Positions 18,348 to 27,048 of a stretch of 64,000 bases of DNA are shown here, in pieces (within the stretch, counting starts at the first letter, position 1; each line of letters starts with the position of its first letter). Source of the stretch: Rhodococcus sp. 105337 (lineage in GTDB: Bacteria > Actinomycetota > Actinomycetes > Mycobacteriales > Mycobacteriaceae); assembly GCF_012844225.1 (NCBI RefSeq), contig NZ_JABAGQ010000013.1:81596-145595 (forward strand). The letters are read 5' to 3'. The notes below the pieces were generated by a model, which was not told the DNA's origin, did not search any database, and saw only the letters and a program-made list of their open reading frames with translations. Made by a program: the position numbers and the translations under genes.

Positions 18348-18376
18348 ACCGTACTTGAACACTGTTCAAGTACGGT
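18348..18376. promoter_or_regulatory. BioQ operator, 29-bp perfect palindrome at the bioF promoter
   Basis: Two 14-nt arms (ACCGTACTTGAACA and its exact reverse complement) flank a single C. The core TGAAC-N3-GTTCA is the type bound by the TetR repressor BioQ in corynebacteria and mycobacteria. The right arm ends in TACGGT at 18371-18376, which sits 6 nt before the bioF ATG and is probably the -10, so bound repressor would cover the promoter. Confidence 0.85.
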
Positions 18377-18382
18377 GTGGCC

Positions 18383-19522
18383 ATGTCCACCTCCGCCGGT
18401 CTCGCCTGGCTCGACCACGCCGCGGAACGGCGACGGGTCGCCGGTCTGCACCGAGAACTCGTTCCCCGCACCGTCGCCGCACCGATCGTCGATCTCGCAT
18501 CCAACGACTACCTCGGGCTCGTCCGCCATCCGGAGGTGCTGGCCGCGGCGACGGCCGCGCTACGCCGCTGGGGCGGCGGTGCCACCGGATCGCGACTGGT
18601 TACGGGCACCACCGCCGAACACGAGTTGCTCGAACGCGAACTCGCCGAGTTCACCGGCGCAGAAACCGGATTGGTGTTCTCGAGCGGATACGCCGCCAAC
18701 CTCGGCGCTGTCACCGCGCTGGCGGGCAGGGACACCGTCGTCGTCTCCGACGCGGGATGCCACGCATCGCTCGTCGACGCGTGCCGGCTGTCCCGGTCGA
18801 GGATCGTCGTCACCCCGCACGGTGACGTCCGGGCGGTCGCCGGCGCCCTCGCCGCACGCACCGAACCGCGGGCGCTGGTCCTCACCGATTCGGTGTTCAG
18901 CACCGACGGCGACCTTGCCCCGCTGCGCGACCTGCACGAAGCGTGCCGCACCCACGGCGCACTCCTCCTCGTCGACGAAGCTCACGGGATCGGGGTCCGG
19001 GGAGCGGGCGGCCGCGGGCTCGTCCACGAGACTGGCCTGGCCGGGCAGCCGGACGTGATCGTCACCGCCACCCTGTCGAAATCGCTGGCCTCCCAAGGGG
19101 GTGTGGTTCTCGCGGACGCCCGGGTGCGTGAACACCTGATCGACACCGCCCGCACGTTCATCTTCGACACCGGACTCGCTCCCGCCGCGGTCGGTGCCGC
19201 GCGCGGAGCCCTGAAGGTGCTGCGCGCCGAGCCCGGACTCGCCGGCGCGGTCCTCGAGCAGGCGGCGCATCTCGCCCGGGTGACGGGTGTACTGCCGCCA
19301 CCCTCCGCGGTGGTGTCGGTGATCCTCGGCGACCCGCACGTCGCGGCACGTGCGGCCCGGCGATGCCGCGAGCGCGGCGTGCATGTGGGCTGTTTCCGCC
19401 CGCCCTCGGTGCCCGAGGGAACCTCCCGCCTGCGCCTGACCGCACGGGCGAATCTCTCCGAGCACGAACGCTCGCTGGTGGACTCCGTACTCGCCGAGGT
19501 AGTGGCCGAGGCCCGCACGTGA
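18383..19522 (+). CDS. bioF: 8-amino-7-oxononanoate synthase
   Basis: PLP enzyme that condenses pimeloyl-thioester with L-alanine, the first step of biotin ring assembly. 379 residues with [57 protein letters not shown] and the PLP lysine in [16 protein letters not shown] at 18383 is the likely leaderless start; an in-frame GTG at 18377 directly abuts the operator. It overlaps bioD by GTGA. It has its own BioQ-type operator despite lying only 47 nt after bioA. Confidence 0.94.
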   Translation: MSTSAGLAWLDHAAERRRVAGLHRELVPRTVAAPIVDLASNDYLGLVRHPEVLAAATAALRRWGGGATGSRLVTGTTAEHELLERELAEFTGAETGLVFSSGYAANLGAVTALAGRDTVVVSDAGCHASLVDACRLSRSRIVVTPHGDVRAVAGALAARTEPRALVLTDSVFSTDGDLAPLRDLHEACRTHGALLLVDEAHGIGVRGAGGRGLVHETGLAGQPDVIVTATLSKSLASQGGVVLADARVREHLIDTARTFIFDTGLAPAAVGAARGALKVLRAEPGLAGAVLEQAAHLARVTGVLPPPSAVVSVILGDPHVAARAARRCRERGVHVGCFRPPSVPEGTSRLRLTARANLSEHERSLVDSVLAEVVAEART

Positions 19523-20196
19523 CCACGCTGTGTATCACCGGCACATCCACCGGAGTCGGAAAAACCGTCGTGACCGCCGCGCTCGCGTCACTCGCCACGA
19601 ACCGGGGACTGCGGGTCGCGGTGTGCAAGCCGGCGCAGACCGGGGTCGGCGACGGCGAACCCGGCGACCTCGCCGAGATCGTCCGGCTCACCGGAACCGA
19701 TATCGAGACCGTCGAACTCGCCCGATACCCCGACCCACTCGCGCCCGACACCGCAGCCCGGCGCTCGGGACGGCCGTTGCTCGATCTCGACCGAACCGTC
19801 GACGCGGTGCGTGCGCTCGAGGACACCGCCGACCTCGTCCTCGTCGAAGGCGCCGGCGGCGTGCTGGTCCGTCTCGGTGCCGCCGGGTTCACACTCGTCG
19901 ATCTCGCCGGGGCGCTCGGCGCACCGACGGTGGTGGTCGTGGCCGCGGGCCTCGGAACCCTCAATCACAGCGCGCTGACCGTCGGGGCGCTGCGCGCGGC
20001 CGCCGTGGAATGCCGCGGACTCGTCATCGGCAGCAGTCCTGCCACACCGGATCTGGCGGAGCGCTGCAACGTCGGTGACCTGCCCGCGGTCACGGGTGTT
20101 CCACTGCTCGGTTCCGTACCCGAAGGGGCGGCCGCCCTCACGTCCGCGGAGTTCGCGCGCGCTGCGCCCCGCTGGTTGCGTGACGTTCCGGTCTAG
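19519..20196 (+). CDS. bioD: Dethiobiotin synthetase
   Basis: ATP-dependent carboxylation of 7,8-diaminopelargonate to dethiobiotin. The 225-residue protein opens with the P-loop [20 protein letters not shown], followed by VCKPAQTG (substrate-lysine region), [11 protein letters not shown] and LVIGSSP. GTG at 19519 overlaps the bioF stop, so translation is coupled. Its 3' end overlaps the convergent methyltransferase gene by 4 nt. Confidence 0.93.
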   Translation: MTTLCITGTSTGVGKTVVTAALASLATNRGLRVAVCKPAQTGVGDGEPGDLAEIVRLTGTDIETVELARYPDPLAPDTAARRSGRPLLDLDRTVDAVRALEDTADLVLVEGAGGVLVRLGAAGFTLVDLAGALGAPTVVVVAAGLGTLNHSALTVGALRAAAVECRGLVIGSSPATPDLAERCNVGDLPAVTGVPLLGSVPEGAAALTSAEFARAAPRWLRDVPV

Positions 20197-20825
20197 GACG
20201 GCGAGTGCGCCACCACCCGGATACCGACTCCCGCGAACCCGGTGCGTCGCACCTCGTCGATCACGAATCCGGCCCGTTGCAGGTAGACGACGGGGTCGCG
20301 GGTGAGGTGATCTGCTCCGAACCGAATCGACACAGGTTCGAGCACGCGCATCGCCGCTGTCACCGCTCTGCTGGTGGAAGGGCCGTGCTCGGCGAGCACG
20401 ACCTTGCCGCCGGGCACGAGTACACGCATCGCTTCACGCGCGGCCGACTCCGGATCGGGGATGGTGCAGAACGTGAGCGTCGACAGCACGGTGTCGACCG
20501 ATGTGTCCGGGACGGAGAGCGACTGCACGTCGCCGCGGACCACGGCGCAGTGGTCGAGCCCGTATTCCTCGATGCGCCGCCGCGCCAGCCGCAACATGCC
20601 CTCGGAGAGGTCCACCCCGAGGACTTCGGTGACATCCGGCCCGTACAGGGGCAGATTGAGCCCCGTACCGACGGCGATGTCGAGCACTCGGCCACGGGCC
20701 TGCTCGACCGCCCATTGCCGGGGACGGCCGAGCAGGCGTCGCTCGACGACACCGATCTGCGAGTCGTATCGATCGGCCATGGCGTCGAAGACCTGCGCAA
20801 TTCGTGCGTTGTCCGGCTGCGCCAC
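20193..20825 (-). CDS. Class I SAM-dependent methyltransferase
   Basis: A 210-residue methyltransferase_11-type protein. Motif I is [17 protein letters not shown], the acidic SAM ligand region is [18 protein letters not shown], and motif IV/post-I elements are [20 protein letters not shown] and [14 protein letters not shown]. It resembles UbiE/ubiquinone-type and small-molecule methyltransferases; the acceptor is unknown. GTG at 20825 follows GGAGGGCTC. It converges with bioD and diverges from the Sdh operon. Confidence 0.85.
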   Translation of the reverse strand: MAQPDNARIAQVFDAMADRYDSQIGVVERRLLGRPRQWAVEQARGRVLDIAVGTGLNLPLYGPDVTEVLGVDLSEGMLRLARRRIEEYGLDHCAVVRGDVQSLSVPDTSVDTVLSTLTFCTIPDPESAAREAMRVLVPGGKVVLAEHGPSTSRAVTAAMRVLEPVSIRFGADHLTRDPVVYLQRAGFVIDEVRRTGFAGVGIRVVAHSPS

Positions 20826-20979
20826 GAGCCCTCCGTTCCGGGTGCCGGTGTGCGAGGGAAGGCAACCGCTCTTCGCAAACCGGAAACGGCTCGGGAGTAC
20901 GCACACCTGTCGTAGTGTGAATGCAATCACATGGAGTCGGCGGGCGTCGGCGTGCCGACCGTTTTCCTCGGAGGTACGG

Positions 20980-21267
20980 ATGTCCACCACCGATATGCAC
21001 GAGCTGCAGAACGCGATCGGCCAGCTACGCCGATGCGTCGGGTCGCTACGGTCGCGCTACGGCGACGCCGCGCCGGTCCGCAGGCTCACCAACGACCTCG
21101 ACCGGCTCGACATCGACGCGCGTGACTTCCAGGAGACACCGCCGCGTTCGCTGTGGGCGGCATCCGAGGACCGCATCCCGATTCCGGATTCGCCCTACGA
21201 CGAGTCGTTGTTCCGCGGAGTCGACGCCGACGACGAAGGACTCGGCGGATTGCACGGGGAGCGGTGA
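20980..21267 (+). CDS. Small conserved protein heading the Sdh1 operon
   Basis: A 95-residue, hydrophilic protein (MHELQNAIGQLRRCVGSLRS, then PVRRLTNDLDRLDIDARDF) with an acidic tail. Its place directly before the membrane, flavoprotein and iron-sulfur subunits mirrors the small conserved gene at the head of the mycobacterial Sdh1 operon (Rv0250c position). ATG at 20980 follows GGAGG at 7 nt. It overlaps the next gene by GTGA. Function unknown; an assembly or accessory role is inferred from linkage only. Confidence 0.75.
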   Translation: MSTTDMHELQNAIGQLRRCVGSLRSRYGDAAPVRRLTNDLDRLDIDARDFQETPPRSLWAASEDRIPIPDSPYDESLFRGVDADDEGLGGLHGER

Positions 21268-22073
21268 GCGCCCCTGTCGGCGCCGGGGTCCGAAGTGCGG
21301 CCCGGGCGCGCATCGCCGCGCGCACATTACGGACCGATCGGTGGTGGCAGACACCTGCGCTGACCGTTCTCGGTCTGGCCGCGTTCATCGTCTACGCCAC
21401 CGTGCGGTCGTTCACGCGCTCTGCCTACTGGGTCGACGAGTACCACTACCTCACGCCGTTCTATTCACCGTGTGTCAGCGCCTCGTGTTTGCCGGGTTCG
21501 TCGCACTTCGGCGTGTGGGTCGGCGAACTCCCGCGGTGGATTCCGCTGGCGTTCGTCTCGCTGCCGTTCCTGCTGCTGTTCCGGCTCACCTGCTACTACT
21601 ACCGCAAGGCGTACTACCGGTCGTTCTGGTTGTCGCCACCGGCCTGCGGTGTTGCGGAACCGCACCGGACGTATACCGGCGAAACCCGATTCCCCCTCAT
21701 CGTGCAGAACTCGCACCGCTACTTCTTCTACATCGGGTTCGTCATCTCGCTGGTCAACACGTACGACGCGATACTCGCGTTCCACAGTCCGAGCGGCTTC
21801 GGGTTCGGACTCGGGAACGTGATCCTGGTCGTGAACGTGATCTTGTTGTGGGGGTACACGCTCTCTTGTCACTCCTGCCGGCACGTCACCGGTGGCAGGC
21901 TCAAGCATTTTTCGAAACACCCTGTGCGCTACAAGATCTGGACGTTCGTCTCGAAGATCAATGCGCGGCACATGCAGTTCGCGTGGATCACTCTGGGCAC
22001 GCTGGTCCTCACCGACTTCTACATCATGCTCGTCGCGAGCGGCACCATCTCCGACCTCCGATTCATCGGCTGA
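21264..22073 (+). CDS. sdhC: Sdh1 membrane anchor subunit
   Basis: A 269-residue integral membrane protein with about five hydrophobic helices (LTVLGLAAFIVYATV, WIPLAFVSLPFLLLF, YFFYIGFVISLVNTYDAILA, LGNVILVVNVILLWGYTL, FAWITLGTLVLTDFYIMLVA). It contains TLSCHSCRHV, a CxxCxH motif, and paired cysteines near SPCVSASCLPG, in line with the unusual Fe-S-bearing membrane subunit of mycobacterial Sdh1. It anchors SdhAB and passes electrons to menaquinone. GTG at 21264 overlaps the preceding stop; sdhA follows after 57 nt. Confidence 0.82.
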   Translation: MSAPVGAGVRSAARARIAARTLRTDRWWQTPALTVLGLAAFIVYATVRSFTRSAYWVDEYHYLTPFYSPCVSASCLPGSSHFGVWVGELPRWIPLAFVSLPFLLLFRLTCYYYRKAYYRSFWLSPPACGVAEPHRTYTGETRFPLIVQNSHRYFFYIGFVISLVNTYDAILAFHSPSGFGFGLGNVILVVNVILLWGYTLSCHSCRHVTGGRLKHFSKHPVRYKIWTFVSKINARHMQFAWITLGTLVLTDFYIMLVASGTISDLRFIG

Positions 22074-22130
22074 CAGACCGGCACGACCGGCACCACACGA
22101 GGCACGACGCGATACGGAAAGGCACTACAC

Positions 22131-24047
22131 ATGGGGGAAGTCGAGCGGCACGACTACGACGTGGTCGTGATCGGAGCGGGGGGAGCCGGACTGCGGGCGG
22201 TCATCGAGGCTCGGCAACGCGGACTGAGAGTTGCGGTCGTCTGCAAGTCGCTCTTCGGCAAGGCCCACACCGTGATGGCCGAAGGAGGGTGCGCCGCCGC
22301 GATGGGCAACGCCAACTCGCGCGACTCCTGGCAGGTCCACTTCAAGGACACGATGCGCGGCGGAAAGTTCCTCAACAACTGGCGCATGGCAGAACTGCAC
22401 GCCCGTGAGGCGCCGGACCGGGTCTGGGAACTCGAAACCTACGGGGCGCTGTTCGACCGCACCCCGGACGGACGGATCAGCCAGCGCAACTTCGGCGGGC
22501 ACACCTATCCGCGACTCGCCCACGTCGGCGACCGGACCGGCCTCGAACTGATCCGCACGATGCAGCAGAAGATCGTCTCGCTGCAACAGGAGGACTTCGC
22601 CGCGACCGGCGACTACGAGGCGAAGGTGAGGGTGTTCTCCGAATGCACCATCACCGAACTCCTTCTCGACGGGCAGGGCCGCGTCGCGGGAGCCTTCGGA
22701 TACTGGCGGGAATCGGGCAGGTTCGTCCAGTTCACGGCTCCTGCCGTCGTCATCGCGACCGGGGGAATCGGCAAATCCTGGAAGGTGACCTCCAACTCGT
22801 GGGAGTACACCGGGGACGGGCACGCCCTCGCGCTGCGTGCCGGTGCCTCACTGATCAACATGGAATTCGTCCAGTTCCACCCCACGGGCATGATCTGGCC
22901 GCCGAGCGTGAAGGGCATCCTCGTCACCGAAGGGGTCCGCGGTGACGGCGGTGTCCTGAAGAACTCCGAAGGGGAGCGGTTCATGTTCTCCTACGTCCCT
23001 CCGGTGTTCAAAGGGCAGTACGCGGAGACGCCCGAGGAGGCGGACCGCTGGTACGAGGATCAGGAGAACAATCTCCGCACGCCCGACCTGTTGCCGCGCG
23101 ACGAAGTGGCACGGGCCATCAACTCCGAGGTCAAAGCGGGTCGCGCCACCCCGCACGGAGGCGTATTCCTCGATATCGCGTCGCGGATGCCCAGCGCGGA
23201 GATCATCCGGCGATTGCCGTCCATGCATCACCAGTTCCTCGAACTCGCGGACGTCGACATCACCCGGGAGGCGATGGAGGTCGGCCCGACGTGCCACTAC
23301 GTGATGGGCGGCATCGAGGTCGATCCCGACACCGGCGCGGCGTCGGTACCGGGCCTGTTCGCGGCAGGGGAGTGCTCGGGAGGGATGCACGGATCCAATC
23401 GTCTCGGCGGTAACTCGCTGTCGGATCTGCTGGTGTTCGGCCGTCGTGCAGGGCTCGGTGCCGCCGACTACGTGCACGGTCTCACCACCCGGCCCGAAGT
23501 AGCCGACGAAGCGGTGGAAGAGGCGGCCCGCACAGTGCTCTCACCGTTCGATCCCGCCGACCACGACGAGGTGGAGAACCCGTACACGCTGCACCAGCGG
23601 CTACAGGGCGTGATGCACGACCTCGTGGGCATCATCCGCACAGCCGACGAGGTGGAACGCGCGCTCGCGGAACTCGACGACCTGCGCGCGCGGATCCCCA
23701 ACATTGCGGTGGAGGGGAACCGGCAGTACAACCCGGGCTGGCACCTCGCGCTGGATCTGCGCAACATGCTGCTCGTGTGTGAGTGCGTGGCGCGGGCGGC
23801 GTTGCTGCGCACCGAGAGTCGCGGCGGTCACACGCGCGACGACCATCCCTCGATGGACGCGAACTGGCGGCGGACATTGCTGGTGTGCCGCAAGTCCGGT
23901 GAGGACCGCATCATCCCTGAGGTGTCCGTCGAACGGGAACAGCAGACCCCGATGGATCCGGAACTGCTCGAACTCTTCGATATCGAGGAACTCGCCAAGT
24001 ACTACACCGACGAGGAACTCGCCGGTCACCCCGGACGGAGGCACTGA
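22131..24047 (+). CDS. sdhA: Succinate dehydrogenase/fumarate reductase flavoprotein subunit (Sdh1)
   Basis: The FAD subunit oxidising succinate to fumarate at the cytoplasmic face. 638 residues: dinucleotide motif DVVVIGAGGAGLRAVIEARQ, the covalent-FAD histidine in KAHTVMAEGGCAAAMG, active-site region EFVQFHPTGMIWPP, GPTCHYVMGGI and SGGMHGSNRLGGNSLSDLLV, and the helical C-terminal domain ending in a charged tail. Slightly longer than canonical SdhA, typical of the Sdh1 type. sdhB follows after a single base. Confidence 0.94.
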   Translation: MGEVERHDYDVVVIGAGGAGLRAVIEARQRGLRVAVVCKSLFGKAHTVMAEGGCAAAMGNANSRDSWQVHFKDTMRGGKFLNNWRMAELHAREAPDRVWELETYGALFDRTPDGRISQRNFGGHTYPRLAHVGDRTGLELIRTMQQKIVSLQQEDFAATGDYEAKVRVFSECTITELLLDGQGRVAGAFGYWRESGRFVQFTAPAVVIATGGIGKSWKVTSNSWEYTGDGHALALRAGASLINMEFVQFHPTGMIWPPSVKGILVTEGVRGDGGVLKNSEGERFMFSYVPPVFKGQYAETPEEADRWYEDQENNLRTPDLLPRDEVARAINSEVKAGRATPHGGVFLDIASRMPSAEIIRRLPSMHHQFLELADVDITREAMEVGPTCHYVMGGIEVDPDTGAASVPGLFAAGECSGGMHGSNRLGGNSLSDLLVFGRRAGLGAADYVHGLTTRPEVADEAVEEAARTVLSPFDPADHDEVENPYTLHQRLQGVMHDLVGIIRTADEVERALAELDDLRARIPNIAVEGNRQYNPGWHLALDLRNMLLVCECVARAALLRTESRGGHTRDDHPSMDANWRRTLLVCRKSGEDRIIPEVSVEREQQTPMDPELLELFDIEELAKYYTDEELAGHPGRRH

Positions 24048-24048
24048 G

Positions 24049-24807
24049 ATGGCCGACAGTGAGGGCTACACCGCCGAGTTCAGGATCTGGCGCGGGGACC
24101 GCGACGGCGGGGAACTGCAGGAGTATTCGGTGCGGGTCAACGAGGGTGAGGTGGTCCTCGACATCCTCCACCGACTCCAGGCCACCCAAGTGCCGGACCT
24201 CGCGGTGCGATGGAACTGCAAAGCCGGCAAATGCGGTTCGTGCTCGGCGGAGATCAACGGACGCCCGCGTCTGACGTGCATGACCCGTATGTCGCTCTTC
24301 GAGACGGACGATCCGATCGTCGTCACGCCCTTACGGGGTTTCCCGGTCATCCGTGACCTCGTCACCGACGTGTCGGGCAACTACGCCAAGGCCCGGGAGA
24401 TTCCGGCGTTCGCGCCTCCCCCGGACCTCGCGCCGGGGGAGTACCGCATGCAGCAGATCGATGTGGAACGCTCGCAGGAATTCCGCAAATGCATCGAATG
24501 CTTCTTGTGTCAGAACGTATGTCACGTCACGCGCGACCACGAGGAGAACCGGCCCGCGTTTGCGGGACCCCGGTTCTTCATCCGCCTCGCCGAACTCGAC
24601 ATGCACCCACTCGACGTCGCGGACCGGCGCGACCTCGCTCAGGACGAAGCCGGACTCGGCCTCTGCAACATCACCAAATGCTGCACCGAGGTCTGCCCCG
24701 AATACATCCACATCACCGACAACGCCATCATCCCGATGAAGGAACGGGTGGCCGGTCGCCGGTACGACCCGGTCGTGTGGCTGGGCAACAAGCTGTTCCG
24801 GCGCTGA
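24049..24807 (+). CDS. sdhB: Succinate dehydrogenase iron-sulfur subunit (Sdh1)
   Basis: Electron-transfer subunit of 252 residues. A plant-type [2Fe-2S] domain carries WNCKAGKCGSCSAEINGRPR and LTCM; the C-terminal domain carries CIECFLCQNVCHV and CNITKCCTEVCPEYI, ligating the [4Fe-4S] and [3Fe-4S] clusters. ATG at 24049 was chosen because it follows the sdhA stop by one base. It ends 16 nt before the stop of the convergent siderophore-binding lipoprotein gene. Confidence 0.94.
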   Translation: MADSEGYTAEFRIWRGDRDGGELQEYSVRVNEGEVVLDILHRLQATQVPDLAVRWNCKAGKCGSCSAEINGRPRLTCMTRMSLFETDDPIVVTPLRGFPVIRDLVTDVSGNYAKAREIPAFAPPPDLAPGEYRMQQIDVERSQEFRKCIECFLCQNVCHVTRDHEENRPAFAGPRFFIRLAELDMHPLDVADRRDLAQDEAGLGLCNITKCCTEVCPEYIHITDNAIIPMKERVAGRRYDPVVWLGNKLFRR

Positions 24808-24823
24808 CCTACCCGCGCGGTCG

Positions 24824-25804
24824 TCAGCTGACGCGCTCGCTCAGAAGCGGCACCAACTGCTCGAGCGCGAACGGAATCGACAGGGCCGAGTTCAGCGAGA
24901 TGGCGTTGGCGATGTCGCTGCCGCTGTCGAGGACGAGGAAACGACCGTCCCGCACGGCAGGAAGCTGCTGGAACAAGGGATTGTCGGTGACCTCGGAGGT
25001 CTCGACGAAGATCGGCAGCACGACGAGCAGGTCGGCGTCGAGCATGCCCAGGTTCTCCTCCGAGACCGGGATGAAGAAGCTGTCCGTCTCCACGGCCTCC
25101 ACCGCCGGGTTGTTGACGAACCCGAGGTCCTGCAGGAACTGCACGCGCGCGTCGCCGGAGACGTACGCACCCCATCCGTCCGAGGTGTAGGCGGCGACGG
25201 TGACGGTCTTGCCGGCGAACTCCGGATGCTCCGCCGCCGCGGTGGCGAACTGTTCGTCGATGTCCGCGACCACTTCGGCACCCTTGTCGGGGACGCCGAG
25301 CGCGGAGGCCACCATCGAGATCTGCTCGTCGCGCGGCGTCAGATATGCCGTGGCGCCCTTCGGGGGACCGACCGTGGTGGCGATCGCCGAGAGCGTGTCG
25401 TACCGGCCCTGATCGCCCGAACTGGCGGTGTCGAGGATGAGATCGGGTGCCAATGCGGCGATCTGCTCGAAGGACGGGTCGACGGTACCGATGATCTCCG
25501 GAGACTCCGAGTAGCCGTTCTCGACCCACGGGCCGACTCCGTCGCCACCGAAGGCCAGCCAGTCGCTCACGCCGACGGGCTGGACGCCGAGCGCCAGTGC
25601 CGTCTCCGCGTCGCCCCATCCGAGGGCGGCGACGCGCTCGGGCTGTGATTCGACGGTCACATCACCGAACATGGTGGCGATGGTGGCGGGAAACGCTCCG
25701 GATCCGTTGTTGCTCGTCTCGTCGGCCGAATCGCTGTCGGTCGAGCCGCACGCTCCCACGGCGAGCGTGGTGGCCGCCATCAGCGCCACAAGTCGGAGTT
25801 TCAC
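24824..25804 (-). CDS. Iron-siderophore ABC transporter substrate-binding lipoprotein
   Basis: A 326-residue FecB/FhuD-like (class III) binding protein. The signal KLRLVALMAATTLAVGAC ends in a lipobox (VGAC) followed by a Ser/Asp-rich linker. The mature domain has ERVAALGWGDAETALALGVQ, IAALAPDLILDTASSGDQG and LLVVLPIFVETSE, the two-lobed, helix-backbone pattern of siderophore binders. No permease or ATPase is adjacent. An IdeR/DtxR-like box lies 42 nt upstream of the start, implying iron repression. Confidence 0.87.
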   Translation of the reverse strand: MKLRLVALMAATTLAVGACGSTDSDSADETSNNGSGAFPATIATMFGDVTVESQPERVAALGWGDAETALALGVQPVGVSDWLAFGGDGVGPWVENGYSESPEIIGTVDPSFEQIAALAPDLILDTASSGDQGRYDTLSAIATTVGPPKGATAYLTPRDEQISMVASALGVPDKGAEVVADIDEQFATAAAEHPEFAGKTVTVAAYTSDGWGAYVSGDARVQFLQDLGFVNNPAVEAVETDSFFIPVSEENLGMLDADLLVVLPIFVETSEVTDNPLFQQLPAVRDGRFLVLDSGSDIANAISLNSALSIPFALEQLVPLLSERVS

Positions 25805-25845
25805 AGGTGTCCTCGTTTCACTTGCCGGTGCACGTCGTATGTGCG

Positions 25846-25864
25846 TTAGGTGATCCTAACCCCC
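25846..25864. promoter_or_regulatory. IdeR/DtxR iron-box-like operator
   Basis: TTAGGTGATCCTAACCCCC matches 14 of 19 positions of the DtxR/IdeR consensus TTAGGTTAGCCTAACCTAA by my count, with its best part the core TTAGG-tgat-CCTAA. It lies between the lipoprotein start (25804) and the VWA gene end (25897), placed to repress the lipoprotein gene under iron sufficiency. Confidence 0.65.
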
Positions 25865-25896
25865 GGTGGGGGCGGCACGGTATCTCGGCGGCCGAG

Positions 25897-27048
25897 TTAC
25901 ATCGACTGTGCCCATCGACCGATATCGCCACGTTCGAGCGCGAGTGCGAGCAGGTCCGGGAAACGGTCCGGGGTGCACGCGAACGCCGGCACGCCCAGAG
26001 CGCCGAGCGCCGCCGCATTGTCCCGGTCGAACGCCGGAGCGCCGTCGTCCGATAGCGCGAGCAACACCACCACCTGGACCCCGGCGGCGAGCATCTCGCG
26101 CACCCGGGAGAGCATTTCGGCCCGGATGCCGCCCTCGTACAAGTCGGAGATCAGCACGAACAGCGAGTCCGTGGGGCGCGTGATGAGGGTCCGGCTGTAG
26201 GCGATCGCCCGGTTGATGTCGGTGCCCCCACCCAGTTGCGTGCCGAACAGCACGTCGACAGGGTCGGTGAGCTTGCCCGTGAGGTCCACCACGGCGGTGT
26301 CGAAGACGACGAGGGAGGTACGCAGCGCCTGCATCGAGGCGAGCACCGCAGCGAAGACCGCCGCGTACACCACGCTCGACGCCATCGATCCCGACTGGTC
26401 CACGGCGAGCACCACGTCCCGCTGCACCGCCTGGGAGCGTCGCCCCAAGCCGACGAGACGCTGCGGAACCACGGTGCGATAGTCGGGTTGGTAGTGCGCC
26501 AGATTGGCGCGGATCGTGCGGTGCCAGTCGATGTCGCGAGTTTTCGGATTCGAGGTCCGGGACGATCGGTCGAGGGCTCCCGACACCGCGGTCCGGGTGC
26601 GCTGGGCGATGCGTTCCTCGACCTCACGGACGACTTTTCCGACGACCGCTCGTGCTGTCGCCCTGGTGGTCTCGGGCATCACGCTGTTGAGGCTCAGCAG
26701 GGTGCCGACGAGATGCACGTCGGGTTCGACGGCGTCGAGCAGTTCCGGTTCGAGCAGCAGCCTGTCGAGTCCGAGGCGGTCGACCGCGTCGCGCTGCATC
26801 ACCTGCACGACCGTCGTCGGAAAATACGTGCGGATGTCGCCGAGCCAGCGTGCGACCTTCGGGGCCGAGGCGCCCAGTCCGCCGCTGCGCGGTCCTCCGG
26901 TCCCGTCCGCGTCGGTGTCGTACAACGCGGCGAGGGCCGCGTCCATCGCCGAATCGGTTCCCGCGCCCAGCGCAGTGGTAGATTCTTCCGCGGCATCGCC
27001 GAGGAGAAGTCGCCAGCGCCGCATTCGCTCGTCGAACTCCGTTGTCAT
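25897..27048 (-). CDS. VWA-domain protein, MoxR-associated
   Basis: A 383-residue soluble protein. Residues ~1-205 are helical; residues ~210-380 form a von Willebrand factor A domain with an intact MIDAS: DxSxS at 217-221 (VDQSGS), Thr276 in GGGTDI and Asp302 in LISD. It has no signal peptide. ATG at 27048 overlaps the DUF5682 stop by ATGA. Last gene of the five-gene operon. VWA proteins with a MIDAS typically work as partners of MoxR AAA+ ATPases, here encoded two genes upstream. Confidence 0.88.
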   Translation of the reverse strand: MTTEFDERMRRWRLLLGDAAEESTTALGAGTDSAMDAALAALYDTDADGTGGPRSGGLGASAPKVARWLGDIRTYFPTTVVQVMQRDAVDRLGLDRLLLEPELLDAVEPDVHLVGTLLSLNSVMPETTRATARAVVGKVVREVEERIAQRTRTAVSGALDRSSRTSNPKTRDIDWHRTIRANLAHYQPDYRTVVPQRLVGLGRRSQAVQRDVVLAVDQSGSMASSVVYAAVFAAVLASMQALRTSLVVFDTAVVDLTGKLTDPVDVLFGTQLGGGTDINRAIAYSRTLITRPTDSLFVLISDLYEGGIRAEMLSRVREMLAAGVQVVVLLALSDDGAPAFDRDNAAALGALGVPAFACTPDRFPDLLALALERGDIGRWAQSM

